A DNA stretch of 64,000 nucleotides from Orthonyx spaldingii (GCA_013397795.1 VZTJ01000086.1:503626-567625); one strand, 5' to 3'. Positions 1 to 13,259 are shown, numbered from the stretch's first letter. The notes: generated by a model from the sequence alone, not told the origin. A program made the numbers and translations.

Positions 1-1578
1 GCACAGTGGGGCAGCTGCTGGTCTGCACAGGGCCCTGGGGCAGCTGTGGGTCCCACGGGAGGGCAGCAGTACCCCCAGGGCTGGTGACACTGGAGCAGAG
101 CTTTCCCGCAGGGTGGGCTTTGCTGCCGCACTGCCCGAGGGACAAAGCGCAGAGGGGAGGACAGGACTGGAGCAGGTCAGGGAGGCCACGGCTGCCCAGA
201 CCCACGTCCGAGCTTCACCCCCCTCTGCTCACACCAGCGGGATGGGCATCCCAGGAAACTGCTCTCCTGGGCACTGGGCACACGCGGGCTGCTGCTCCAG
301 AGCTGCCATGCTCCTTCTCAGAGGTGTCCCCACCGGTCACCGGCTGTCCCACCGCAGGGAGTGGGGACATCGCCACCGCCTGCAGCTCTCCCGGGCCCAG
401 AGCAGGCGGATGCCCGGCTCTGCCCCGCTCTGCTCTGCTCGAGGGACCAGGGCGAGCGCGGCAGGCGGCACTGCTGTGTAGATGCTAAGCTAGGCCAGCA
501 TATGGTGCTGTAGGTCCATGGTATAGCTTGTGAGACAGCACGGTGACCTGGGCTCCGGGAATTGCTACAAGTCAGCCCAGTAGCACTGGGGAAGCTTGTG
601 GAGGCTGTCTCTTATTTTGCTTGGTTTTTTGGAAGGGCAGATGTTTAAATCCTAGAAGGTCCTGGCTCCAAACCCTACAAAGCAGAGGATGAAATGTAGA
701 TGCTGTGTTTCTGAAGCGACGCTGCTGCACTCGAGACCCCGTCCTGGCTACCGGCACGGGGCTGTCGGTCCCATGGGGCTGGCAGTGAGGATCCAGCACA
801 CCCAGCCTGTGCCTGAACGGTGGGAGATGCTACGGGCACAGGCCAGTGGGAAGGGCGATACATGCAGGGAGAAATCTCACTTTCCAAGCGCTGCTGTGCA
901 GCATTTCCTGGCTGCTTCCAGTTTTAGAGGATTTCTTCCCAAGGAGAAAAAGGAGGAGTCCCATTTTCCCAGGGACAGCAAGCACTGTTTGCCTCATCCC
1001 ACGAGTCTACTGTAAAAGAGTTTTGCTGAGCAGTTTTCAGCCAGTCACATGCAGAGGACCGCTGTACCCTCGCTGCCATGGGGAAACTCCACTGCCTGCC
1101 CCCACTTCAGGCACAGGAAAATTCTCACACCTCTGCCATTTATATTCTTATCTCACAGGTGCAGATTTTTACAAAATGCTCACCTGACCCCCAACAATGT
1201 CCCCTCTGCTTTCATGGGTGCCCAAGGACAGAGCTTTGTGCTGTCTGGAGCATGCCCTGGGGACCCAATGGCTCCGAGGTGGCTGAGTGAAAGTGCCACT
1301 GCTGGAGGCGGTCACGGGACCCGGCTCCACAGCCCAGCCCGATGGCCAGGTGGCAGGGGATGCCAAGAAGGGGAGCTCTGGCCCATGCTGGGTCCCCAGG
1401 CACTGCACTCACGCTGGCATCACCTGAGAGCTTCCCAAGGGCGGGGGGCTGCTGGTGCCTGCCAGAGCCACCCTCCCAGCAGAGTGGTGTTGGGTGAGGG
1501 TCACACCCCGGGCACAGCCCCCACGCCAGTCCCAGGCCAAGGCAACACATCAGCACAGCACAAGGCCACCCAAACCAC
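1..1578. other. GC-rich unique sequence, no gene seen
   Basis: Overlapping stop-free stretches on both strands reach about 210 codons, but none shows a domain, a signal peptide or codon use distinct from the other strand. No repeat family was recognised. I treat the stretch as non-coding. Confidence 0.55.
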
Positions 1579-1631
1579 CCTTCCCTCCCTCCCTTCCTTC
1601 CTCCCTCCTTCCTCCCTCCTTCCTCCCTCCC
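1579..1631. repeat. Polypyrimidine microsatellite (CCTT/CCTCC)
   Basis: An uninterrupted C/T run built from irregular TTCC and CTCCC units. The opposite strand is pure purine. It explains the proline/serine-rich stretches that appear when it is translated. Confidence 0.85.
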
Positions 1632-3499
1632 ACGGTCCGCTGGCTCCCCAGCTCACAGCCCTTCCTCCCAACATCGAGGGGCACTGACGTGACATTAACC
1701 CCGTGTTCTCCACAGCCTCCTTGTTATTACAGCCCTCCCACGGGGAAGAGTGCATGGCTGTTGTGTGGGGGTCAGGTTCCAGTGGGTGCAGCGTTGAGGG
1801 ATCACCTCAGGCTCTGGGACAGCTCTAGAGCCCCTCTGCTCTCTGCTGTCCCCTCCAGCAGCCCTCTCCTTGATGCTCTGGTCCCTGGGCTGGGACCAGT
1901 GTTCTCCCTATGGCTGGAAGCAGTGGGAAAAGCTGGTCCCTGCACCTCGGAAGGAGGGTGCACCCTGTCAGCTCGGCTCCAGCAGGGTGCCCTGCTCCAC
2001 ACAGGGATTTCAGGCTGTGGCTGGAGCCTTCAGCATTTCCACATTTAATGTTGTCCTTTGTGTTTCTCAGGCAGGAAGAGCCATGTGTACAAATAATTAA
2101 AGGGAAGAATCCAAGTGATTAGGGCAGATGATTATTGTCAAATTATGATTTATCTCAGAGGGAAATTAGTATCTCCCCCTCCCCCAAAGGGCTCAGCCTA
2201 GCACAGTGAATGGGCACTGGTTTTTTGATTAATAGATGCCTTTAGAAGGTCACCTACATCCATTGCAGATTAACTCAGTGGGAAAAGTTCTTTCAGTAAT
2301 TCAAGCTGTTGTTCTCACAAGCTGTCAGCTCGCCGCGAATCGGGAAGGTCCATCCGTTACAGGGCTGCTGGGTTGGAGGGGATCTTTCTTTCCTCCGGAC
2401 ACATAGGCGTGATATATGATGCACAGAGACATGGATGACCGAGAAAACGAGCTGTGGAAAGAAAACAAAAACAGCAGTAAAGGGAAGCGAGAGAGCTGAG
2501 AGAGCAGGCCCAGGCAGCCTGGGGCTGGGACTGGAGGGGCAGAGCTCAGCTTGAGGCTGGTGTGGGAGCAGCGGTCCCAGAGCTGCTCTGCTCAGCGTGG
2601 TGAAGGGTTGCATCCCCCTCCATGAGCTCCTCCTGCTGTGGAGACAATAACTCATCTTGTGTTGGTTCCATCCAAGCTGGTGTTGAGACATGTCCATGGA
2701 GGTGTTGGGAAGGCTGGAGCCAGTGTCCCACAGGACCTGACAGTCTCCTGTGCGCTTCTGGCAAAGACCCCACCATGGCAAAGCTTGACTCTTCCACAGC
2801 ATGGGCCTCGCAGCTGGATGAGGAGGAATGACCACACCAGGGTCTAACAGCAACTCAGGCATCTACTTGGGGAAGGCAGGAACTGGTGATGGCAAAGTGG
2901 AAACAGGACCAGCCGGGCTGGGATGAGGAGGAGTTGGGACTTACACCGCTTTTGGACACTATTGGTTCAGCAGCCAGCCACAAACCTGTGAGCAGTGTCA
3001 GAGATGCTGCTACTGGTACAAGCTGCTCTTCCTATTGACCTTCTCTAGATGTTCTGTTATTATTCCTTCAAGCTTCATAACGCCTGTGCTTAACAAAGTC
3101 TACAGAAGGGACTTCTTTCCTCCTCGTGTGTCCATCCCTGCATGGACAGACACAGGAGATGTCACTGAGGTGACATCCTACATGGTGACTTTGTGCCATT
3201 GAGTTCTGAACACCGACCAAGGCCCAGCACCTCAGGCTGTGTTGGGAATGATGTGACGATGGTGCAGCTCCTGCCATGATGCTGTTTACAGGTGCCCATT
3301 TTTAACTTGTGTGCATTTAAGACAAAAAGAGTGACAGGAGAGTCCTGCAGGTATCCTGCATTTTAAGGTGGAAACAAAGTGATGAAGATGACTCTGTTCC
3401 TTGATAAATAACCATGATGATTGTATTTAGATTTCTTTTCACAAATGAATGATATTTCAGCAGAGTCATCAAAAATTCCCACTAACAAACGTTTCTTTT
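1632..3499. other. Unique sequence, no gene seen
   Basis: The left half is GC-rich. From about 2080 the base composition turns AT-rich, with TAAT and ATTA motifs around 2090-2300. A 189-codon stop-free stretch on the minus strand (2293-2862) shows no recognisable domain. No transposon was recognised. Confidence 0.5.
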
Positions 3500-4010
3500 G
3501 CATCCATCTAGCCTTCATCATAAATCTATGTACCAGGCATTAATAATATTTTCAGCACCAGATTGATTGACTAGAACATAGCTTGGTTTTCTCTAAACAC
3601 TAAGGGGTTCTCAACTGATTTATCGCTTACTGAAGTCTGCACATATTTATATGTGTACCATATTCCTTGTTATATACATGCCCCTCCTTTACCCAAGCTT
3701 GCTTCAGCAGATCCATCATGGTGGTGTCAATGGCTACTGTAGATCTGGACATCTCGTTGCCAAATCTATAGCAGAGGCTTTGCTGGCCCAGTACAGAGTC
3801 GGCGTGTTTTTGATAAATGACTTTTAAGGCCAGAAGAAACAATTAGATCGCTTTGAGTGGCATAGTGGAGAGGCTCTTATTCAGTCACTCCTGCACAAGG
3901 TCCAGTAATTTGAAGAAACTCAATGTTTTCCTTCCAGAAAAGTCTTCCGTTTTGGAGCATCAAGGGATTGCTGGTTAGGCTGGTTTTAATGCAAAGCTTT
4001 GGATATTTGG
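3500..4010. promoter_or_regulatory. Candidate conserved non-coding element, AT-rich
   Basis: An AT-rich block with several TAAT-type motifs and no microsatellite or known repeat signature. The minus strand holds a 71-codon open frame at 3627-3842 with an unusually even amino-acid mix, but it matches nothing I know. Either an old unrecognised repeat or a conserved non-coding element would look like this. No alignment was available. Confidence 0.2.
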
Positions 4011-5989
4011 AACGTTTGGGGGCGTATATGAGATTCTTGCTTTGATATATTTAAGTTAGTTTGAGGCTTGCTGAGAAGAGCTTAAGCCTGTGGGCGACAC
4101 TCTTCAAGGGCTTCAGGCTGGAGAAGAAATAAAAACATCTCCTGATGCAGTTTCTAAAGCTGTTCTCATCTAAATCGTGAGGGATTGGCCACAGAGTGCA
4201 TCTTCTGGAGCTGGTCCCTGTATCCATCACACACATCCTTAGACAGGACACAACAAAATGGAAGAGGAAAGAGCAGCAGGACAGCACTGAAGACCAGTGT
4301 GCCAGTTTGCCCTGTATAGCCAGGCTCCTGTTCTAGATCTCAGCATCAGTCGTCACAGGGCTTAAGAAGACCAATGGCAGGGACAGGGACAGAGATTCCT
4401 GCTTCCAGCACACCCGGCAGTCTGATTTTGGCTTCCTGGGGAGCGGGTGCTGGTGAGCTGATGAGAGAAAAGCTTTTAGACAGCGGCTGCCCAGAGAGCC
4501 AAGCCCCAGCTGGAGGGTTCCTCTCTGACATGGGCATGGCATCCTCAGGACACTGCGTCTGTACCAGTGGGAGGAGGCAGCTGGAGAAGAGATCAGATTG
4601 AGAGTTTTATTTTTGCCCCTTTAATATCCTTTGATTCCCTGGTAGGCACTGGGGAGACTGGCGGGTGCACTGCTGTGCCCAGCTCTGGTGGGGAAGCATC
4701 GGCGGGTGTTGTGCACCATTGCAGTGATCACTGGTGTGATTGACTGGCTGTCTAATGGGTTGTTACAGCACTGCAGAGCCTGGCTTGCTCTCCAGGTTAA
4801 CTGTGAGGAGCTTGGGAGATGAAGCAACACTCCTCTAAATTGGGCTGTGCATTGGGAGCAGCAAGAAGGATCTCAAAAAAAACCCCGCCCTACCCTTTGC
4901 AAAATTTTCTTATATCATCTTTCACAAGGGAGGCCACAAAAAAAAGGAGGAGGTGCCAGGAGTCAAAAGGGAGTTTTCAGGTGGATTTATGGGGGTTTTT
5001 TTCCTTCTTTGAAAGGCCTGAGTTGTTCAAGGCAGGTTTACTGCTCCTGGAGATTTTGTTAGTGCAGGTATGTCCAACTTCTGCCTTGCTGTCCTTAGCT
5101 TGGTGCAAGGAAGCCAATGGCTCGGGGCCTTTGCAGCCCTGTACATGAAGTTAAGGGTGAGGTGTTCAAGCTACAAATGTTCCTCACCAGGCACACAAAT
5201 CTGCTGTCCCAGATGTTTGATGTGAATCTCAGACACTTCCTATCCGTTTCTAATGTGCTCACATGTCCTACACAGACACACTGTGGATGTCACTGACCCA
5301 AGAGCTTCCAGTCTGTGTCCTTGGCTACAAAATCAGCTCTCCTCTCAACAGGAGTATTGTCACCAGGCTCGTGGTGCCAGTGGCTGTGCTAACCCACAGC
5401 TGATGTCCCAGTAGAGCAAGGAACAGGTGGCCTCAGGACCTTTCCTTTCCTTCTCAGGTCCTCACACAAGTCCCACCATGCAAAGCCAACCTGGGAGCCA
5501 CAAGCTGGTGCAGCCCTTGCCCCAGGTGACCAAGCCCACAAACCATGCTGGGTGAGGAAAGGATGATCTCCCTCCCTTGTGATGGGAAGGACTTGGATGC
5601 CAGAAGACAGAGGAGTTTTGGCTGCAGGATTGCTTTGGAAGAGCAGATCCCTGAGCTCTCTCCAGCAGTGTGTGACTGAGGGCAGCTCTCCCTGGGGGAA
5701 GGCAGGAGGGAGGATGGAAGATCCCGTGCTGAGCCTGGAAGCAGCCTGCCTCCGGCTGGCTCCTGGAGGGACACGGAGGACCACGCAGCTCCCGCTGTCA
5801 GTGCTATGTGTGGCAGGAGCACACTTGCTGTTTGTTCTGGCTCTCGGAACAGCAGGCCTTTGATTCCCTTGGTAGAGCTCATCTGCGCTTCTCTCTGGCC
5901 TCCTCCTTCCTCTGTGCCAACCACGTGCCCCCCAGCCCGTGGGCTCTGCTGTCATTGTTGGCTGCTGGTTCCACTGGCCCCAGCTTATT
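4011..5989. other. Unique sequence, no gene seen
   Basis: Mixed composition. Stop-free stretches at 5389-6027 and 5454-5924 on the minus strand overlap one another in different frames, a sign of stop-poor GC-rich DNA and not of a gene. Short poly-A runs occur at about 4876 and 4938. Confidence 0.5.
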
Positions 5990-6215
5990 GCATCTGTTTT
6001 GATTTGCTGGGCCTTGCATTCAGCCATCCGTTCAGCGTTTATTGTGGGTTTCTAAGCGGCGGCTCCGGGTGGTCATCGGCGGCTCCTTTCTCCCAGGCCG
6101 TGCACCAGCTGCATATTAATTAATTGCTCCCCTTTCTCCGCTCCCTCGCTCCCTCCCCGGCTCACCGCGTGGCATTTGCGGTTTGCAGACTTTGTGGGAA
6201 CACTCTGTGACCAAA
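5990..6215. promoter_or_regulatory. Candidate conserved non-coding element
   Basis: CpG-containing DNA is interrupted by an AT-rich core at about 6112-6126 with overlapping TAAT motifs. This GC-rich flank with a homeodomain-like core recurs in several blocks of the window. Function is inferred from composition only. Confidence 0.25.
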
Positions 6216-6508
6216 GTCCGGCTCTTCCCTGCGTGAAGGTGTGAGGAGGCCTTCGCCACCTCTCACAGGGAGGCTGGGGATGACACCAGAGGCAAATCTG
6301 GCCCCTCTCCTGCAAATCTGTGCTGGGAAGGCCTTCCCCTGATTGCTCTGTCCATCTGCTGGCCACTGGCCATTCCTCACCATTGGCTACTGCCTGATGC
6401 TTTGTCCAGCCTAACTTCAGTATCCTGAGCAGTGAAGCCCTGGCCCTTTCTCTGGCTGATCAGTGCCATGCCAAGAAAATTACAACTTCTACATAGTCTC
6501 CCCAAACA

Positions 6509-6625
6509 TGGAATCATAGAACCACAGAATCATAGAATCACAGTCATAGAACCATGGAATCATAGAATTATAGAATCATAGAGCCACTGAGGTTGGAAAA
6601 GACCTCCAAGATCATCAAGTCCTGA
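6509..6625 (-). mobile_element. CR1 LINE 3' end with expanded octamer tail
   Basis: Minus-strand CR1 3' terminus. About ten imperfect CATAGAAT-type octamers (6511-6585) precede the conserved segment reading as GTTGGAAAAGACCTCCAAG on the plus strand and the following ATCATCAAGTCC. Homology fades soon after, so this is a very short 5'-truncated insertion. Its octamer array is longer than in the other copies here. Confidence 0.85.
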
Positions 6626-6935
6626 TGCTAGGAGGTTCTCTTTCCCTAGTGCCAAACAGAATTTCACTTCATACTGTGAGATGTTGCACTGAGAGAAAAA
6701 ATAAAAATAAATGCTCGTGTTCACAAGCCTGAGCAGGCTCCTTCTGCCCAGCCTTGTGCTGCTCCTCTGGGCTACAGCACTTTGGAGACTGGGCTGGCTT
6801 GAATCATGAGCCTGCCCTGGCTCTGAAGTGTTGTGTTGCTTAATGACTGATGATAATGTCTCTGTATGTAGGCTTGTAGCCTGGCCATCCATCTTTAAAT
6901 TTCAAAATCTTTCCTCCTCAGCCATTACCTCCACC

Positions 6936-7015
6936 CCCATAATCATTCCTGTTGCTCTTCTCTGAATTCCGCCTCATTTGTCCTTGTTTGAAGGTAGAGC
7001 ACAATCAAACCAGCC
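6936..7015 (-). mobile_element. Ancient CR1-superfamily LINE fragment
   Basis: The segment follows the order of an old CR1/L3-like consensus in reverse: the CATAATCATT start, a GTTGCTCTTCTCTGAA block, then a TTGTTTGAAGGTAG block. Divergence is much higher than in the young CR1 copies, and no octamer tail is left. The call rests on remembered consensus. Confidence 0.45.
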
Positions 7016-8504
7016 AGTCTGGGAGCCTGGGTGGGGGCTGAGGCCCCAGAGGGGTCAGGACTGAGTTTTGAGAGGGGCTGAGGCCTCAGAAGGGTCTGGG
7101 ATGAGGTTCAAGACAGGTCCACCTTCACTCCTTGGCCCTGAGCTGCCCTGAGGTCCAGAAGGTTCATCAACAGCCCATCCAGCTGTGTCAGCATCAGCTG
7201 ACCTGGGAGGAAAGGTATTTCTCCAAAGCTTTATGAGGACAGAGGCTGTGGGCTGGAAATGCTTCCAGCACTTAACCGGCCTGTGCCTGTATGTGCTCAC
7301 CTCCCCCCAAAAAATCGTTGCACAGAAATGGCTCCATGTTTTTGACAAGGCCTGCCTGCCCACAGGAGCTCTTAGCAGAGGATGCTACACCTGAGCTCAG
7401 TGACACGGATAATGGCACAGTCTGCCAGATTGGGACACAAAATAAAACATGGAAAGAGAGTCCATATCTCGGGAAGTCTCTGGTCCGTGCTGCTGCTTGG
7501 AGCAGCTCTGCTGGCAGTCAGATGTGGCTTTGTTTGGCCGAGTCTTGAGAATGCCACACCTCTGGCACCCAGCCCCGGGCTGCACCACCCACCTGGGGAA
7601 GGCATTTTTTCTAATATCCAACCTGAAGATTCCACCTGCAGCCGTCGCCTCTCGTTATCCCGTCCACCAGTGCTGAGACCTCGCAGGTTAATGACACTGG
7701 GCTGTTCTCTAGGGTGATAACTTTTTGTTTTAAGGTGAAAGAAAGCCAGACTGACTCCCCAATGTGCAAAGAAAGGCCTCCTCCCACCCATATCCAACTC
7801 GCCATCATCCATCCGAGCCGGCGGCCGCTGCCGCTGCTGCTGCAGACCATGGCATTGCTCCTGTGCAAAGACGGGGCCTGGCAGCTCTGCTAAGCCCCCA
7901 ATTTTTTCTGCCTGGAGTAAGACTGGCACTTTTTCATCCTAGCAGGAGAACTGTGGTATCCAAATTAAGCACAAGCTGTAGTGTTTGAAGTCTGAGCAAT
8001 GAGCTTTCCTTGGCAATGGGTGGGTTTCTATCATGGGGGTAGGGAATTCCTCGTCTGCCCTTGGTTTCACTCCCAAGCAATTTCTGTTCCGTGTCCTCAC
8101 CTCTGTTCATTTGACGGGCTCCAGTGGGATAAGTAAATCACAATTCAAGCCACAGTTAGGGGAGCTGGCCAAAACATTTGATAGGAACTTAGTTAAATGG
8201 AAAGATTGTCCCTTTTTAATAAATAAGTGGAGTTGGCATGAATTCAATTTGACATTTGCCATATTCTGCAGAATTATGAGCATTCACTTTTTTCAGAAAC
8301 AGTATTTAAACAGAATGCTTTTGGTTGATGACAAATTTTGAACAGTTTTGAAGAAGATTTCAGTAAAAATAGACAATGTGTTAGCAAACAAAAATCAGGG
8401 GGCTTGTGAATTTCCAGGGAGACCTCGGGTGGGTTCACAGGCAACCATTCCAACCATTTTTCAACTCAGGAAAGCTGATGTGAAAAAGCTACTGAACTCC
8501 TTGT
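7016..8504. other. Unique sequence with two possible regulatory blocks
   Basis: No gene seen. A GC-rich patch with CpGs and a GCCGCTGCCGCTGCTGCTGC run lies near 7820-7845. An AT-rich block at 8140-8345 with TAAT/ATTA motifs resembles a conserved non-coding element. A 111-codon frame at 7382-7717 on the plus strand has a hydrophobic stretch but no recognisable family. Confidence 0.4.
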
Positions 8505-8796
8505 GACCATTATTGTTCGGGCAAAGAGGAATGGCTTCAAACTGAAAGAGAGTCAGTTTAGATTGGATATTAGGAAGAAATTTTTCCCTGTGAGGGTTAT
8601 GAGGCCCTGGCACAGGTTTTGCCGAGAAATTGTGGCTGCCCCATCCCTGGAAGTGTCCAAGGCCAGGTTGGACGGGGCTTGGAGCAACCTGGGATAGTGG
8701 AAGGTGTCCCTGCCCATGGCAGGGGCTGGAATGGGATGAGTTTTAAGGTCCCTTCCAACACAAACCATTCTGTGATTCCATCACTCTCTGATTACT
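8505..8796 (+). mobile_element. CR1 LINE, 5'-truncated
   Basis: About 290 bp of the CR1 3' end in the forward direction. It runs from the GGAATGGCTTCAAACTGAAAG block through the GGATATTAGGAAGAAA and CCATCCCTGGAAGTGTCCAAG blocks to a TTCTGTGATTCC tail. Divergence is modest. It belongs to the same subfamily as the copies at 39605, 42135 and 62218. Confidence 0.93.
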
Positions 8797-11700
8797 CAGA
8801 TACCTCCAGTTCAACCCAGTGCCTCTGGACAGAGATGATCTTGTTCCTGCCAATAGGTAAGAAAGTGTTTGCATTTCCTCAGTGTCCCCAGCTCCAAATA
8901 ATCCCTACCTGCACATGGCTTCAAATATCCTGCACAAAGCAGCTTCTTGCCAGCTCTTGGCATGGGCAAGGATGCCCAGCAGGATGGGGAGTGTTGATGT
9001 GTGGTGCTATAAGCAAAGGGCACATGTCTGGAGCCACTTCTTTGGTCTGTACATGCACGCCTGCCCCAGAGAGCCAGGTCCTCTCCTCCTTTCACTCCTG
9101 TATCCTCCGTGTTCTGAAGAAAGGAATTCTGTCATCTCCAGCCCCAGGAAGTGGGGTATCTTAATCTCTCAATTTTTAAAACCAATTAGCTCTGTCCACC
9201 AATGCAAAACCTCCTGACTTCAGTCCCAGCAGCATCAAAACTCTTCCTGCTGCAAGTAACTTGGAGATCTTGCTTAGCAGCTGCACTTGGTTTTGACAAT
9301 TTCTTCCCAGACAGAGGCAAACTGGACAGGAGTCAAGTGGCACTGCCATTCTGTCAGGTCCTGCCAGGAACAATCCTGTCGGAGCCTCTCCCTCTCAATG
9401 TTTGAGCATATCTAATGTCTGCAGCCAGGACATAACTCCCAGCTGCCTGAGTGGGGAGGTTGTCAGTGCAGGGTTTTTTCTGGGAACTTCCTAAAGACCT
9501 CAGTGAAACCCTTCTCTGTGGATGCACTGATGGGGACACACTCAGACTGACACCTTTGCCAGCGTCTTCCTTCCCCTCCCTGCGTGATGTGGCCCTGTGG
9601 AGGTGAGAAGCTGATCAGTCAGTGACAACTAAAACAAAGAACCATGGCCACAAGTTTGGCTTGAGACATTCTGGTTAAAAAATGTTTTCTCTGTATGGGG
9701 GTTTCTTCCCTGGACAGGTCACCAGAGAAGTGGTGCTTTCAAGAAGCAGTCAGGACAAACCACAGCTGATCTGGTGTAGCACTGGCCATGGTCCAGCTCT
9801 GAGCAGATTGGATTAGAAATCTTCAGAGATCATTTCCCATCAACATTTCCTTGTGTCTTTGATGGATGTGGATGGAGAAGCCATTGGTTTCCCTTTCACT
9901 GAGTAACAAAGCTTGGGCGCATCCTTTTTCTTTATTGTCCCCTTGCCTTGGTCTTCTCTTGCATTGCAGCCCCTTTAGAGACCTTGTTTGTGCAAAATGT
10001 AAAATTATGTACTTAGATCACAGAGTAATTGGTTTACCCTGGTTCAGGCATGTTCTCAATCCACTTGAAAGTGTGTGAGAATCTCTCAACAATGGGCTGG
10101 TCCTCACGTCACACCAGGCTTGACACGAAAACAAGGGGCGTTGGAGAAACCCTTTAAGAAGCCTTAAGATACTGGATTTGCTCAGCAGATACTCTTTTCC
10201 CCTTCCCTCTTGAGTGAAGTATGGCCAAACAGCTGGGTCAGGGACAGACATGGCATGGGCCAAAGGGATCTGAACTGCCCCGTGCTCCACAAAGTCGTGA
10301 GTTATCCCAGCTGGCTTCTCACACCCCAGAGCTCCTTACCTAAATCACAACTTGCTGTCTGAGCCCCGTTTACAGCCAGAGACGGAGCTGTCCAGTTTCT
10401 TCTGCTGGGACAAACTGGTCTCTGAGGAGAGGTCCTCCTTTCTTACCAGGGAAATCAGATCACTTAGACAAAAAACTGTTATCACTTAGAAAACAAACTT
10501 TTAGTTTTCTAAACTCAGAAGGGAGATCCAAATGGTCAGGGCACCAGAACAAGACTCCCCAGCTGTTGGGTAAGACCAGGGTGGGATCCCTCTTTGACCA
10601 TGATGTTTTTTGCTGGAGGGTAGGTAGACCTGGACAAGCAGGTGGTCAATACTTACTTTTCCCAGCTTCCTTGGGAACTCTGGTGGTGTCTTATCAAAGG
10701 CCAGTGGTCATGCACAGCTTTCCAAATCCACCTTCCATCCAACAGTCGCTTTGTGCTGTCCCACCTCCCCTACTGACAGTTCAAGGACTCCTCCTGCTCC
10801 CTACTGACAGTTCAAGGACTCCTCCTGCTCTCTGCTGACTTGTGTGTCTTTCTGGAGCCCTCTTCAGCAAGACATGTCAGCGCTGAGGTCCAGCCTTCCG
10901 TAGGGGGTAGCAGGAGACAAGAGAATGCAGTGACTGCTGGACATCTCTCTCATTGATATGTCCTGACCCTCTGTGCTCAGAGTTTTATTTGCTGAGACAC
11001 TGCAAAAAAATACTGTGAGGATAGTCCAGCTCCTGCCTGGAGAGCGACCATGTAAAAATGGCACCTTCTTACCCAGCCCACCAGCTCCCCTGTGCATCAG
11101 CCTGAGCTGATGTGGCAATGACAGGAATCAAATCGTGCTGCCTGGCATGACTCACAGCTCTGCAGAGCTGGGCTGGCTACAGAGGAGGGAGCTACAGGAT
11201 GCATTTTATGTGGAATCATCAAAAAGTGCATCCTACCCTTCACACACGTGCAGAGCCTGGCGCAGGCCATGCAGCAGCCGTGCTCCAACGGGCACAGGAA
11301 AGAGACTGACTCTGTTCCCTTTTACACCCATCCTTTCTGTCTTGGAAATGGAGGAACGGTGGCAGGGCTGGGAAGCGAGGACCAGAAATCCTCATTTCCC
11401 ATCCAGTGAGGATGTGGGCTGGGACACCCTGGGAAGGACTGGCCCTGCCTGGATCACCGATGCACACGGGTCACAAAGGCAGGGTTTGCTCCCCAGCAGG
11501 CCCCACGCTGTTGCAGAGAAAGAGAAGGGTTTTTCAGCCCTGGAGCTGCACACAGCCTGGTCCTTGCTTTGTGCAGCCATGCAGCCACGAAAGGCTCTCT
11601 CTGAGCTTTACTTTCTCTTACATGGCCAGTAAGGGATAATCACCATGGATTGGTCTCGCCAGAGAACTCAGGCTCCCCTCTGGGAAAATAACACTGCTTC

Positions 11701-13259
11701 TTTGTGAGCGTGACTGTTCTTTCCAGCTGTCTGAGGCAAGGCTTAAAGAGGAACTCTAGCTCTTCAGTAAACTGTGGGGAAGCATGGCCAGGTAGCAGTC
11801 AGTTCCAGTGGGAAACATCTCCAAGAGACCTAGAGAAAGACTCAGGAGTCCTGTAATCAGACAAATTCGTGATATCTAGGATTGTTGAGGTTACTGATTT
11901 TCAACTCTGCATCCAAAGACAGCATCTGCAGGAAAATGGCATGACTAGACCTTTACAGAAGGACTCACAGGGCAGCAAAGAGCTGAGCAGGTGTTCAGTG
12001 AAGTCAGCTTTTATCTATCCCAGAGAACCTTTGGTATGGGTGGTACAAGCGACGGAAAAAAATCGGAATCTCAATTTCTTACTGAGCTGATGGGATGGCA
12101 AAACATCTGTTAGCTTCAGGCTGCGTGGATTTGATGTGGGATCCTTGCAAACTGGAAGTGGGAGGCACCTTGGGTGAGAGCAGCTGTGAGAGTTCACAGC
12201 TCTGAGTGGCAGGGGAGTGGCAAGAGAAAGGCAATGGGCTTGGAGATGTCTCATATGGCCTTGGAGAACCAGGAGGTGACATCCCAGGGCTTAAGGGGGA
12301 CAGAGAGGAGGGCTGCTGACACTTATTTACAGAAATTATCCTAAGCATACGAAGGAAGGCAAGGAAACACAACAAATAACCCAAGCAGCTGAATCCTGAA
12401 CTACTCACTGCTCTGAGACTGGGGAAGGAAAAAACAAACTGCATAACTACAGCCAAGGAATGGATAAAGAAGACTATGAGAACATGGGTCAAACTCAGCA
12501 AGGCTGAGGCTCAAGAAGAGGCACAGCTAGCCAGAGGACAGGACAGCAAAGTCCCTCCTGCCTGCCTGGGCACACGCCCGTCCCTCACACTGAGAAGCCC
12601 TTTGGATGAGTTCATGACCCAGGGACTTGTTGCCCACCTCTGCCAACACAAGGTCAATAGTGCCACTGGTGACTCCCTCCAGAGCTCTTTCAGGACCCTG
12701 AGGCCAAGAAGGGGCCCTGCCTGGTGCAGACCTGAATGACAGTGTCATCCAGCACAGTGCAAGGCAAGGTCTGCCCGGGGCTACCTGGTGCACCACCTGC
12801 AAGTGGTTCAGCTAAAGCCTGACTCAGTCCCCATCTGGATGCTTGGAAATGAGTTGTGGTGGGTGAGACCGGCTGACTGCTGAACGCTTGTGCAGAGATG
12901 TGTGTAAGTCAGCGCCGACCCAGAAAACTGGCAGGAGAGTGGCAGTGATGCTCCCTTCTGGCTCTGCTTGCATCTCTTTCTGTTTAGTTCAGGATTACGA
13001 AGCTAAGTCCCATTTTATATGAAATAAGGAGATCTGAGCCATATGTTGTGCAGGTTCAGATCACATCTTGTGGCACAGATCTGCAGGGAAACTTCCGTGA
13101 GTCTTGAACCAAATCGGTGGTATCCAGGTGGAGGTTACATCTTGTGGAAGAGGCAGCTTGAGATAAACAAGGTCAGAGAAAGGGTGACACAGTATCTGTG
13201 CAACAGAGCCAGCACCACCAACCCCTGGGACACAACTGCTGCCAGTTCTGCCCTGGGCA
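8797..13259. other. Unique sequence, no gene seen
   Basis: Apart from the short duplication at 10770-10830, no repeat was recognised. Stop-free stretches (8619-9164, 11135-11632, 12079-12501) overlap antisense frames of similar length and show no domains. Composition is ordinary for bird intergenic or intronic DNA. Confidence 0.5.
10770..10830. repeat. 31-bp tandem duplication
   Basis: Two adjacent copies of a 31-bp unit beginning CTACTGACAGTTCAAGGACT are identical over 30 bases, with one difference at the last position. The near-identity suggests a recent replication slip or a polymorphic site. Confidence 0.93.

Noticed and set aside
1340..1360. CTCF-like CCAGGTGGCAG
   Set aside because: Too short and degenerate a match to call without a scored matrix.
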